Origin: CAYWWM01 sp965198025 | GTDB lineage: Bacteria; Acidobacteriota; Terriglobia; 2-12-FULL-54-10 | Reading direction: 5' to 3' | Assembly (NCBI GenBank): GCA_965198025.1 | Contig: OZ240237.1 | Location: 2,294,001 to 2,358,000, forward strand | Length of the DNA stretch: 64,000 nt | Shown: one piece after another, positions 1 to 9,230 of the stretch | Layout of the letters: each line of letters begins with the position of its first letter | Numbering within the stretch: the stretch's first letter is position 1 | The notes under the pieces: model-generated | What the model saw: the letters and a program-made list of their open reading frames with translations, nothing else | Databases searched by the model: none | Told to the model about the DNA's origin: nothing | Program-made: the position numbers and the translations under genes

Positions 1-121
1 AATCAGGACACTACCCTGCTGTTTCCCGCCTTGACTCCGCTCCCCAATATCACTATCCTTAGTGGATTAGTGTACCCGTTGACAGTTCAATGGGGATGTC
101 TGGAAGGAATTGGAGGCCACG

Positions 122-466
122 ATGGACGTGTGGAAGCAGGTTAGTTATTTGGGAATGATTGGTTTACTCGCTATTAATGTGGGCGATCTGTTTGCTCAAT
201 CCGGCGATGCAGCAAACGGCAAGGCGGTCTTCGACACCAACTGCTTAATTTGCCACGAGGCAGAATCAGACGCTACCAAGGTCGGTCCGGGATTGCTGGA
301 CTGGTCCAATCAGCCTCCGCACGAGTTCAATGGAAGCGAGCACACGCATAGTGAAGAGACACTCCGGCAACAGATCCAGGACGGCAGTGCCTCGATGCCT
401 CCGATGGGGAGCCTGATTTCCGAGGAAGAGATGAACGATCTCATCGCCTACGTTATGAGCTTGTAA
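122..466 (+). CDS. Small secreted monoheme cytochrome c
   Basis: A 114-residue class I cytochrome c, probably a periplasmic electron carrier for the Rieske/cytochrome b complex encoded just downstream. An N-terminal hydrophobic segment (residues 7-25) acts as signal peptide or anchor. The single heme motif CLICH is at residues 41-45, and a MPPM segment near residue 92 can supply the axial methionine. The ATG at 122 is preferred over an in-frame TTG at 110 because GGAGG lies five bases upstream of the ATG. It is the first gene of a same-strand cluster, although 180 bases separate it from the next start. Family and heme attachment are clear; the redox partner is inferred from position. Confidence 0.88.
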   Translation: MDVWKQVSYLGMIGLLAINVGDLFAQSGDAANGKAVFDTNCLICHEAESDATKVGPGLLDWSNQPPHEFNGSEHTHSEETLRQQIQDGSASMPPMGSLISEEEMNDLIAYVMSL

Positions 467-646
467 GACCAGCTCGTTAAGGACAGGCGGTCGATGCTGA
501 ACGGTGTGCCTGTTTCGTAGCCTCTTGGGCTCATATAAGTCGAACGCACCCTGAAATCTTGTCCTGCCACTTGGAAGCGCGGAGGAGGTTCGCGTGCCAA
601 GACGCAGGCTTTGATTTCTGGACTATTTGAGGAGGGAACTGCTCCC

Positions 647-2572
647 ATGCCCGCCAATAATGTGACCACCGACTGGGACCCGTACCCGACGATCGTTCCC
701 GACGTTGAGTTCTGGAAGGATATGATCCCCTGCCAAGCGGCGTGCCCCACGCACACCGACGCCGGGCGGTATGTCCAGCTCATCTCGGAGGGCAAGTTCC
801 GAGAATCCTATCTCACCGCCCGATCCTCCAACCCATTCGTCTCAGTATGCTCACGGGTCTGCGCCGCACCCTGCGAGAACCGCTGCCGGCGGGGCAAGAT
901 CGATTCTCCGGTAGCAATCCGGGCTCTAAAGCAGTTCGTTTCAGAAAAATACGGCGTCGAGTCACTCGAGCCGAACTCGCAGGATGTGCTGTTTGAGGGC
1001 GGCGACGAACAGGGAAACAAGACATTCGGCCATCTGCCGATTCTGGCAGCTAGCCGCAAGAAGATCGCGCGAGGACAACGGGTGGCTGTCGTGGGCGCCG
1101 GCCCGGCAGGACTATCCTGCGCGCATGACCTGGCGCTGATGGGCTACCGCGTTACGGTGTTTGAAGCCAGTGACATCCCGGGAGGCGTACTGACTCAGGG
1201 AATCCCCGCATTCCGGCTGAACCGTGAGCTGATCGACAAGGAAATCGAGAAGATTCTCAGCCTCGGCGTGGAACTGAAGCTGAGCACCCCGCTCACCGCA
1301 GACTTCGGCCTGCGGGAGATGAAAGACATGGGCTTTGAAGCCGTCTTTCTGAGCGTGGGGGCTGCCAGAGGCCGCGACCTCAATATTGAAGGGTCGGAAC
1401 TCGAGGGAGTCGTCAAGGCAGTCGACTTCCTCCTGTGGGCGAATCGCGGAGAGCGTGTGCGCTTGGGAAAGAAAGTCCTGGTGATCGGGGGCGGATTCAC
1501 GGCCTTCGACGCAGTCCGCATGTCGTTGCGGCTGCAGCTGGATGCGGATAAGGAAACGCCGACGGCCCTGGCGCCCGACGATGTCGTGGATTACGGATCG
1601 CGCGATGTCCGGATGGTTTGCCTGGAATCGTTCGCGGAGATGCCGGCGTGGAAAACCGCCCAGGGTCGGGAGGAGTTTGAGGAAGCCGAGAAGGAAGGAA
1701 TCACGTTTCATACGCAGCGCGGCCCCAAGCGCATTGTCGGTGAGAACGGCAAAGTCCGCGCCGTCGAGTTTATCGGCGTAAAGCGTACCTACGACGAGAA
1801 CGGCCGGTTTAGCCCGATCTACGATCCCGACTACTCGGAAACGATGGAAGCCGACACCGTGATCCTGGCGATAGGCCAGCGGTGCGACCTTTCCTTCATC
1901 CGGCCGGAAGACAGCGTGGAGGTAACCCCGCAGGGAACTGTGAAGATCGATCCCGAAACCCTACGCAGTTCGGCGCCCTGGGTGTTCGCAGGCGGCGATG
2001 TGGCCTTTGGGCCCAAGAACTTGATTGACGCCATCGCCAACGGAAAGCAGGCAGCGCTTTCGATTGACGACTACCTGCGCGGCGGGGAGTCCAGCCCTGT
2101 ATTCCGGCTTTCGATTGAGAAGATACCCACGCGGAACTATCGCATGCCGGAGGAGTACGAACAAGAGAGGCGCCTGGCCCCTCCCAGCCTTCCGCTCGAC
2201 CGCCGGACGGGAGTCGCCGAGGTCGAGGTTGCCTATTCCGACCAGGAGGCTCAGCGCCAGGCTGATCGCTGCCTCTATTGTCACATCCAAACCATTTACG
2301 ATCCGGAAAAGTGTGTCTTGTGCAACCGCTGCGTGGATGTATGCCCGGAAGATTGTCTGAAGCTGGTCCCGCTCGACCAACTGGAGATGGAGTCGGGCAC
2401 GAAAGACAAACTGCTCGAATCAGCCGGTTTGCAAGGGGCAGCCCCGGAATTGTTATCCGCCATGATCAAGGACGACGATAAGTGCATCAGGTGCGGACTG
2501 TGTGCCATCCGTTGTCCCACCGACGCGATGACCATGGAGTTTTTTTCCTATGAAGATCACCAACCCGCCTGA
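647..2572 (+). CDS. GltD-like FAD/NAD(P) oxidoreductase with C-terminal 2[4Fe-4S] ferredoxin domain
   Basis: A 641-residue flavoprotein related to the small subunit of glutamate synthase. The N-terminal Fe-S domain has cysteines at 29, 33, 68, 72, 76 and 80. A dinucleotide fold with GAGPAG (150-155) should bind FAD, and a second with GGG (281-283) should bind NAD(P). The C-terminus carries two 4Fe-4S motifs, CxxCxxCxxxCP, at about 556-567 and 613-624. No glutamate synthase large subunit is nearby. The last 23 bases overlap the Rieske gene, so it is probably translated with the cytochrome b complex and may pass electrons between NAD(P)H or ferredoxin and that complex. The ATG at 647 follows GGAGGG; a TTG at 611 is possible but less likely. 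Confidence 0.85.
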   Translation: MPANNVTTDWDPYPTIVPDVEFWKDMIPCQAACPTHTDAGRYVQLISEGKFRESYLTARSSNPFVSVCSRVCAAPCENRCRRGKIDSPVAIRALKQFVSEKYGVESLEPNSQDVLFEGGDEQGNKTFGHLPILAASRKKIARGQRVAVVGAGPAGLSCAHDLALMGYRVTVFEASDIPGGVLTQGIPAFRLNRELIDKEIEKILSLGVELKLSTPLTADFGLREMKDMGFEAVFLSVGAARGRDLNIEGSELEGVVKAVDFLLWANRGERVRLGKKVLVIGGGFTAFDAVRMSLRLQLDADKETPTALAPDDVVDYGSRDVRMVCLESFAEMPAWKTAQGREEFEEAEKEGITFHTQRGPKRIVGENGKVRAVEFIGVKRTYDENGRFSPIYDPDYSETMEADTVILAIGQRCDLSFIRPEDSVEVTPQGTVKIDPETLRSSAPWVFAGGDVAFGPKNLIDAIANGKQAALSIDDYLRGGESSPVFRLSIEKIPTRNYRMPEEYEQERRLAPPSLPLDRRTGVAEVEVAYSDQEAQRQADRCLYCHIQTIYDPEKCVLCNRCVDVCPEDCLKLVPLDQLEMESGTKDKLLESAGLQGAAPELLSAMIKDDDKCIRCGLCAIRCPTDAMTMEFFSYEDHQPA

Positions 2573-3101
2573 TCCCGCCCATCCGCCGCATGGCGACCAA
2601 GCTCAAGGCCAGAGCCGCAGGAAGTTCCTCGACCGTTTGGGACTGGGGGCTTTGCTCGCAGCCGTTGGGGGGCAGGCCACCATGATGCTGCGGGCGCTGG
2701 TGCCCAATGTCCTCTATGAGCCGCCTCGGCGCTTTAAGATTGGAATGCCGGAACAGTTTCCGGAAGGCGTTACCTTTCTGGTGGACCAGCGCTTGTTCAT
2801 TCTCCGCGACCAGCAGGCGTTCCATGCCATCTCCGCCGTGTGCACGCACCTCGGGTGCACCGTCAATATGATCCAGATGAACCCGCCGCAGCAGGTCGAA
2901 ATCCGAGGCGAGACCGTGGAGCAAGAACAGGAATTCCACTGTCCGTGCCATGGTTCGAAGTACTACGGTGAGGGAACCCCGTACGAAGGACCCGCGCCGG
3001 TCCCCCTGGCTTGGTACCACATGGAGCTGGCGCCGGATGACGGGCAAATTATCGTGAATCTTACGGAGCCGGTAAATCAGGATTTCCGGCTGACGGTGTA
3101 G
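2550..3101 (+). CDS. Rieske [2Fe-2S] protein of a cytochrome bc-type complex
   Basis: A 183-residue Rieske protein that would move electrons from quinol at the cytochrome b subunit to a cytochrome c. The cluster ligands are visible in CTHLGC (98-103) and CPCHGS (131-136). The N-terminus has a twin-arginine motif, SRRKFL (22-27), followed by a hydrophobic segment, as expected for a folded Fe-S protein exported by Tat and left membrane-anchored. The gene starts inside the end of the FAD oxidoreductase gene and is followed nine bases later by cytochrome b, so the three are almost certainly one transcript. Confidence 0.93.
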   Translation: MKITNPPDPAHPPHGDQAQGQSRRKFLDRLGLGALLAAVGGQATMMLRALVPNVLYEPPRRFKIGMPEQFPEGVTFLVDQRLFILRDQQAFHAISAVCTHLGCTVNMIQMNPPQQVEIRGETVEQEQEFHCPCHGSKYYGEGTPYEGPAPVPLAWYHMELAPDDGQIIVNLTEPVNQDFRLTV

Positions 3102-3110
3102 GGTGATTGG

Positions 3111-4427
3111 ATGCTGGTCGCGAAGACCATCTGGAAGAAATTAACCTGGACTTGGAAGCCGGAGAGCGAGTTTGAGGCAGGCGACTCGATCGTCAGGAAT
3201 CTCCTCCTGCACTGGTTCCCCTCGAAAATTGCGTTTGAGAGCATGAGTTTCCGCTACTCGTTGTGGCTGGGGACCGCTTCCGCTGTCTTGTTCGCCGTTT
3301 TGACGCTCACGGGCATCATTTTGATGTTCCTCTATGTCCCGTCTGTCGAACGAGCCTACGCTTCGGTCAAGGATATCGAATACGCAGTTGCTTTCGGCTG
3401 GTTTATGCGAGGCTTGCATCGGATCGGCGCGCACTTGATGGTTCTGATCGTGTTTGTCCACATGATTCGCGTGTTTCTGACCGGCGGGTACAAAAACGGC
3501 GTGGCCCCCGAACAGAACCGCCCACTGAACTGGATCATTGGGGTCCTGCTTCTGCTCTCCACGCTGCTGCTCTCCTTCACAGGATATCTTCTGCCCTGGG
3601 ACCAGCTCGCCTTCTGGGCCATTACGGTCGGGACCAATATCGCCCTGGCAGCTCCCCTGGTCGGAGAGCAAATTCGATTTCTGCTTCTCGGCGGAAACGA
3701 AATTGCGCAGAGTGCGCTGATCCGCTTCTACGTGCTCCACTGCTTCGTTCTCCCCACGGCAGTCCTGATGCTGTTTGCCTGGCATATGTGGCGCATTCGG
3801 AAGGACGGAGGTCTGGCTTGTGTCGACCAAGTGGCCTTGTCGCAGAAGAAAGAAAAGACACAGCCGGTCAAGAGCAAGACCTACTCCCTTCTGGGAATCG
3901 CCGGGACACGGACCGTCCACGTGGAGACGACGCTGGTGGATGAGGACCGCTATGCAACGAATTCGTCGCCGTATCTGACCCGCAGACTATTGGTGGCCAT
4001 CCTGGCAACAACCCTCATTACCGCGCTCATGGCAATTGGAATTGAAGCCCCGCTCGAAGAACCGGCCAATCCGGCGGTCACTTCGAATCCGGCCAAGGCG
4101 CCGTGGTATTTTCTGTGGCTCCAGGAACTGGTGGCGGACACCACGGTGCGCATCGGCGACATGACCATTAACGGGGCGCTCATCGGCGGCATTATCATTC
4201 CAGGCCTTCTTTCGGGTTTGCTGCTCATGTGGCCGTATCTGGACCGCAGCCCGGTCAGCGCCACAGGCGTCTGGTTCGGTCCGGAACGCCTTCGCCAGAA
4301 CCTCGTATTTCTGTTCATCGTTCTGTTAATCGTCATCTTGACCATCGTAGGAACGTTCATGCGAGGACCGTATTGGGTCCTCTACTGGCCTTGGGAAGCC
4401 TGGGAGTTATTGCCCCGGCACTTCTGA
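3111..4427 (+). CDS. Cytochrome b, b6/subunit IV fusion type
   Basis: A 438-residue integral membrane subunit combining the four-helix heme-binding half and the subunit IV-like half. The likely heme ligands are H103/H117 and H210/H225. The second pair has 14 intervening residues, the b6-type spacing. The quinol-site tetrad normally written PEWY is APWY here (330-333), a form known from menaquinol-using bacteria. Hydrophobic helices cover about 50-230 and 290-430, with a hydrophilic linker near 231-285. The preceding gene encodes its Rieske partner and the following gene a tetraheme cytochrome. It should catalyse quinol oxidation coupled to proton translocation. Confidence 0.92.
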   Translation: MLVAKTIWKKLTWTWKPESEFEAGDSIVRNLLLHWFPSKIAFESMSFRYSLWLGTASAVLFAVLTLTGIILMFLYVPSVERAYASVKDIEYAVAFGWFMRGLHRIGAHLMVLIVFVHMIRVFLTGGYKNGVAPEQNRPLNWIIGVLLLLSTLLLSFTGYLLPWDQLAFWAITVGTNIALAAPLVGEQIRFLLLGGNEIAQSALIRFYVLHCFVLPTAVLMLFAWHMWRIRKDGGLACVDQVALSQKKEKTQPVKSKTYSLLGIAGTRTVHVETTLVDEDRYATNSSPYLTRRLLVAILATTLITALMAIGIEAPLEEPANPAVTSNPAKAPWYFLWLQELVADTTVRIGDMTINGALIGGIIIPGLLSGLLLMWPYLDRSPVSATGVWFGPERLRQNLVFLFIVLLIVILTIVGTFMRGPYWVLYWPWEAWELLPRHF

Positions 4428-4450
4428 CGGCAGACTCGTTAAGGAGTGTG

Positions 4451-5356
4451 ATGAAATCTCAAGACAGCGATATTGGCTTGGCATACCTGACAGGGTTGTT
4501 TCTCCTGGTGGTGACGGGGTGGGTCTTTTGGGACTACTATCGCCCCGAATGGAAGGAGTACCAGGCGGAGTTCCAAGCCATGATCACCGAGCGGTTCGGT
4601 GAGGAACGCGCACAAGCGGTTCCTACGGGTCTGCAACAGATTTGGGTGCCGGAGTTGGATCGCGTGGACCGCTGCGTCACCTGCCACCTGGGCGTCGAGT
4701 GGGAAGGTATGGAAGACGCCCCGAACCCATTCCGGGCGCATCCCCCAGGAATCCTGCAGGCACACAACCTGACTCAATATGGGTGCACGGTGTGCCACGG
4801 TGGCCAGGGCTTCGCCACCGACTTAGAAGGCGCGCATGCAACCAGCAGTGAGCTGCATTGGGAAGACCCTCTCCTCTATACGGAAATCGGCCAGTCGCTC
4901 CAGGTCGAGAGTCCGACGCAACTCCTGGAGATCAAGTGCAACATCTGCCACCGCTACGAAGTGCATACGGAAGGGGCCGAGTATATAAATTACGCGAAGC
5001 AGCTGGTCGAGGAGCGGCGTTGCGCGCTTTGCCACAAGATCAACGGGCAGGGCTCTTTGGTCGGCCCGGACCTTACCTATGTCGGCGATCAGTCTCCCGA
5101 ACACTATGACTACACGAACGTGCCAGGGAAACTGGCGGTCTTCAACTGGCACATGGTGCACTTCCGAAATCCGAGAGACGTTGCGCCGGAATCGGTGATG
5201 CCGAACTTCAACTTCGGACCACGGGAAACGCAAGCTTTGACCATGCTGGTCATGAGCTGGAAACGTACCAGCCTCCCCGCAGCCTACATCCCGCCGCCGA
5301 ACCTAAATCCTCCGGCGGCGCCGGAAGAGCCGGCGGCTGAGTCCGCCGCGCAATAG
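4451..5356 (+). CDS. Membrane-anchored tetraheme cytochrome c of the Rieske/b complex
   Basis: A 301-residue protein with one N-terminal membrane helix (about 10-27) and four CxxCH heme sites: CVTCH (75-79), CTVCH (112-116), CNICH (163-167) and CALCH (191-195). The C-terminus is Pro/Ala-rich. It probably replaces cytochrome c1 or f as electron acceptor of the complex, as multiheme cytochromes do in other Rieske/b complexes. The ATG at 4451 is chosen because AAGGAG ends five bases upstream and the reading frame further upstream overlaps cytochrome b with no protein-like content. It is the last gene of the operon; the 23-base gap to cytochrome b contains the ribosome binding site. Confidence 0.88.
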   Translation: MKSQDSDIGLAYLTGLFLLVVTGWVFWDYYRPEWKEYQAEFQAMITERFGEERAQAVPTGLQQIWVPELDRVDRCVTCHLGVEWEGMEDAPNPFRAHPPGILQAHNLTQYGCTVCHGGQGFATDLEGAHATSSELHWEDPLLYTEIGQSLQVESPTQLLEIKCNICHRYEVHTEGAEYINYAKQLVEERRCALCHKINGQGSLVGPDLTYVGDQSPEHYDYTNVPGKLAVFNWHMVHFRNPRDVAPESVMPNFNFGPRETQALTMLVMSWKRTSLPAAYIPPPNLNPPAAPEEPAAESAAQ

Positions 5357-5395
5357 TTCTGGATTCTCCGAGCAGGATTTGGCTCCGGTCATCGA

Positions 5396-5590
5396 ACTTC
5401 TATCGTCACTGCATTGCTCGCAACCCCATCGGCGATCACGACCACTGAGACTGTCCCCTGAACACTCGATGGCGAGCTATTTCGTCTACTACACGGCCCG
5501 GATAGGTTCCGCACATTGAGTCCACGGAAAACTCTACGGCTTCGGCGCTCGAGGGCCCAAACCCGAACAGAATCAGCAGGCTTCGGCCCA
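5396..5590 (-). pseudogene. 3' remnant of a TIGR03437-family gene
   Basis: On the minus strand this stretch ends with a reading frame whose last residues are DGVASNAVTIEVR followed by TGA at 5396. That closely resembles the usual C-terminus of TIGR03437 proteins (DGVASNTVTI). About 120 bases further 5', in a different frame, LLILFGFGP resembles the internal VLFGTGFGP segment of the same family. The interval between them is much too short and is out of frame, so this looks like a deleted, frameshifted end of a lost gene. It lies in the roughly 490-base gap between the cytochrome operon and an intact-looking TIGR03437 gene on the other strand. Nothing else was recognised in that gap. Confidence 0.4.
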
Positions 5591-5849
5591 GGACCATGGT
5601 TAAACACCAGATAACTGCTTGAAAACGCACGAGGAAAACTCCCAAACATTGCCCCTTTGAATCTGATGTTATCATGGAAGGAGCAAGGGGAGCCGCCTGA
5701 GATTGGGGATGTTGCCGAACAGGTCGGACTTTGCATAGAATGGATAGGACATAGTACTCCGTCAGTGCATGGGGCATCCCGGGCTTCAAGAGGGTCATCC
5801 CACGGATCGACGCACCTCGAACGGAGAGGCGAGGATTGCGCGTGTGGGA

Positions 5850-8740
5850 ATGAAGCGAGTTGATCAGATAGTACTTCCGATTCTGGGACTTTTTCTGCTG
5901 GCTGCGGCAGCCCGGAGCCAAGCACCGCCGATTCCCCAAGGCTTTCAGAATGGCCAAGCATCCCTCTGGGTCATGGGCCAGGAGAACTTTTCCGACATTA
6001 CCTTTGGGACGGAACAGGTGCGCCTCGGAGCCATTTCCGGAATCACTCTGGCTGGCCAGAAGCTCATCGTCGCCGACAGCTCCTACTTGGCTCCGCCGAA
6101 CAACAACAGGGTTCTGATCTATCACGAATTTGACACCTTCGAGAACTGGATTGGAGCCTTCCTGCGGCACGCCGACGTGGTCCTCGGCCAACCTGATTTC
6201 ATATCTTCTGATCCCGGGGACGGCGCCGACCAGATGAACCAGCCGGTCTCCGTGGCGAGCGACGGCACGCGTCTTTTTGTCGCCGAGTGGGGAAACAACC
6301 GGATCGTGATTTTCAATCAAATCCCGGAAAGCAACGGCGCTGCAGCCGACGTCGTGATCGGCCAAGCTGGATTTAGCTCTTCGGAGTTCGGCACCGGAGC
6401 GGACCGTTTGCGGCGTCCCAACAGCGTCTCCACCGACGGAACCCGGCTGTTCATAACAGATACGTTGAACAACCGTGTCTTGATCTACAACCAGATCCCC
6501 TCGCAGAACGGAGCATCCGCCGATTTGGTCTTGGGACAGCCGAATTTCGACAGCAGCCAGAAACTTGATCCGCCCGCCGCCGACACGTTGTCGTCCCCAA
6601 TGAGCGCCACGACGGACGGCCAGCGGCTCATCGTTTCCGATCTGGGAAACAACCGTATTCTCATCTATAACCAGATTCCAACGGAGAACGGCGCCTCGGC
6701 TGACGTCGTGATCGGCCAGGCCGACTTTGCTTTCAGCGGCGCGGGGAATACCGCTACGACCCTGAATTTCCCCCGCTACGCCTATAGTGACGGCCAGCGC
6801 CTTATCGTGGTGGACTCCGGAAACAACCGTATCCTGATTTATGACCCGATTCCCACGACCCATGGCGCGGTGCCAACTACCGTGCTGGGGCAGACGGACT
6901 TTATCGGCCTTCTGGAGAGCTGTGCGGCATCCAATTTTGCGGTGCCTTACACGGCGTTTCACATCGCAAACCGCTTGTTCGTCAGCGACAGTTTCAATCG
7001 TCGCGTCATGGGTTTTCAGCCAGGCCCTGATCTCGTCAATCTGAACGGGATTGTCAATTCCGCCAGTTTTTCGACGGAACCACAATCCCGAGCCTGCGGC
7101 GTCGTTCTGCCCCAGGCTCCGTTGGCTCCCGGCGCCATCGTCAGCATATTCGGCGAAAACATGGGGGACACGACGGAGGCAGCGGATTCGCTGCCCTTAC
7201 CCTCCCAACTGGGCGGAGTGCGGGTGAAGTTCGGCGGTCACTTCGCGCCAATTTTTTATGCATCTCCCACTCAGCTCAACGTCCAGGTTCCGTTCGAAGT
7301 AACCGGATACAGCACCTCGGTGACGATCGAGAAGGACACGCCGGAAGGCACAATCATTTCCGCCGCCGTCCCGGTAGCCCTTTCCACCGGAGCCCCGGGA
7401 ATCTACACCTACTCCGGAGATGGCCGGGGACGGGGACTGATTTTTCATTCGGATTTCACTCCCGTCACGGAGGAATCGCCCGCTCTTCCGCGTGAGACTC
7501 TCATTGCCTATGTCACCGGATTGGGAGAAGTGGATGCTCCGATCGAGACTGGGGCTCCCTCATTCTTTGGTGCGCAGGGTCGCCTTACCGTCCGCGGGTC
7601 GCCCAGCGGCGGCCTGACCCTAACCATTCGGGTCAACGGACGGGACTACAGCTATACGACTCAGGAAGGCGATAATTTGTCCGTCATTACGGAAGCGCTC
7701 GTGGAGGCCGTCAATTCCAGCGATCCGGATGTGACGGCTACCATTGGCGGTCCGAATAATTTGGAGATTATCCTCCGCGCTCGGGAGTTCGGGCCGCAAG
7801 GCACTTATATTTCCTATGACGCCTCCGTCTCCGGGGAAGGTACGCTTGCGCTATCGACAGGTCTCAGCGATCAAGTGCCCCGCAATATTGTGATTGGCGG
7901 CACGCCGGTGCCGGGAGAGACCGTAACGATTTCGCTCCAGGAAACCATGTTCCAATACACGATCCGGGACGGGGATTCACTGGATTCGGTCATCAACGGT
8001 CTCGTCGAACTGATGGCCAATGATCCCAACGTTGTCCCCACAGCCGAGCCGGACCGCTCCCGCATCATCTGCAACACCGAGAACCGGCCGCTTCCCCGCC
8101 CATCACCATCGGCCTCTCTACTTCCGAAGGTTCTTCTCTGACTATCGATTTCGAGACTCCGTTCCTGCAGCCTGGGGTGGGGAACGCTGAAAACCCCGTT
8201 CAGGCGAACATCGGGAGGTCTTTGCCTCTCGTTCCAGGATCTGTCTTCGTCCGAGGGACGCCGCAGGCTGGCCAGACGGTGACGATCACGCTCGCGGAAA
8301 CGGTCTACTCGTATACAACGGTAGAAGATGATACGCTCCTGACCATCATCGCTCAACTGGCCGAACGGATTGACCGCGACCCGAACGTCACCGCCTCGGC
8401 CAACACCACCGAGGTCAGCCTTGAGCTTCGACTCCGGGATGAGGAGTCGGAGGCAGAGATACCCTTCACCGCAACGTTGTCGGCCGGGTCCACTCTGATC
8501 CTGATTCCCCAAAGCAATCAGACAAGCGGTTCTACCCTTACTGCCGTCTCCTTCTCCGGATTGGTCGAGGGAACTGTGGGTCTCTACCAGGTGAACTTCG
8601 CTGTTCCGGCCGATGCCGAGCCGAACCCGTCAGCCGAACTGACCCTCTTCCAAAACCTGATTGTGTTCGGCTCTGTAACGCAAACCAATATCTTCAGCAA
8701 CCCTGCCACTTTCCCGATCGGGCAAGCACCCGAAGAATAG
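5850..8740 (+). CDS. Secreted NHL-like/TIGR03437 protein with internal tandem repeats (frameshifted)
   Basis: An exported protein with a signal peptide (residues 1-25, ending ARSQA). Residues about 30-390 hold roughly 55-residue NHL-like repeats with recurring GQPDF, NNRIVIFNQIP and DGTRLFV segments, a beta-propeller. A TIGR03437 domain begins at VNSASF (near 7050) and its end, GLYQVNFAVP, is at about 8580. Between the halves lie three related repeats of about 100-119 residues starting near 7596, 7899 and 8255. The frame set by the start stops at 8141, while the protein clearly continues one frame away to 8740. One base missing from the C run at 8094-8097 explains this. Function is unknown; the family is typical of Solibacter-like acidobacteria. 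The ATG at 5850 is chosen for its signal peptide. Confidence 0.75.
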
Positions 8741-8818
8741 ACATTCGGCGCACTGGGGTCGCTCCAGGGGATCACTCCCCTCATCGGGAAGCAACCCGCC
8801 ACTCTGTCAAATTGGAAG

Positions 8819-9211
8819 TTACGAATCAGACTCTCGCGCGTACCGCGCCTCAATGATGCTCTTCATCCCGCCGCGCACGTTGAACTCTCCCGTCACGCTC
8901 GCCGTCACCGGCTGGCACGCAGCTACCAGATCCTTCAGAATTTTGTTGATGGCGTTTTCGTAAAAGATCCCCAGGTTCCGGTATCCGAGCAGATAGTACT
9001 TCAACGACTTCAACTCAACGCACAGCTTGGCGGGAACGTATCGTATCGTGACGGTTCCGAAATCAGGCAGATTCGTCTTCGGACAGATCGAGGTGTATTC
9101 GGGGACCACGACCGTGATTTCGTATTGCCGAAACTGATTCGGCCAGGTCGCCAGTTCCGGCAGCGCGGTGTCGAGTCCCGATCGGGCGTGATCCGAAGTG
9201 TAGTCAGACAT
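8819..9211 (-). CDS. queF: NADPH-dependent 7-cyano-7-deazaguanine (preQ0) reductase QueF
   Basis: A 130-residue unimodular QueF, reducing preQ0 to preQ1 in queuosine synthesis. The catalytic cysteine C43, in the motif SICPKTNLPDF, forms the thioimide adduct, and D50 lies seven residues on, the spacing seen in the family. The downstream segment ELKSLKYYLLGYRN is the conserved substrate/NADPH region. No other queuosine genes are in the window and no preQ1 riboswitch was seen upstream. The gene lies 19 bases downstream of the ACT-domain gene on the same strand, so it may be the last cistron of a Nudix-ACT-QueF transcript. The ribosome binding site is weak. Confidence 0.95.
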   Translation of the reverse strand: MSDYTSDHARSGLDTALPELATWPNQFRQYEITVVVPEYTSICPKTNLPDFGTVTIRYVPAKLCVELKSLKYYLLGYRNLGIFYENAINKILKDLVAACQPVTASVTGEFNVRGGMKSIIEARYARESDS

Positions 9212-9230
9212 GAATGTTTGTCGTCGCCGG

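Noticed and set aside
5436..7085. Long minus-strand open frame opposite the TIGR03437 gene
   Set aside because: It is the antisense of the repeat-rich plus-strand gene and has no family, signal or start site of its own; only its last stretch below about 5590 was kept as a TIGR03437 remnant.
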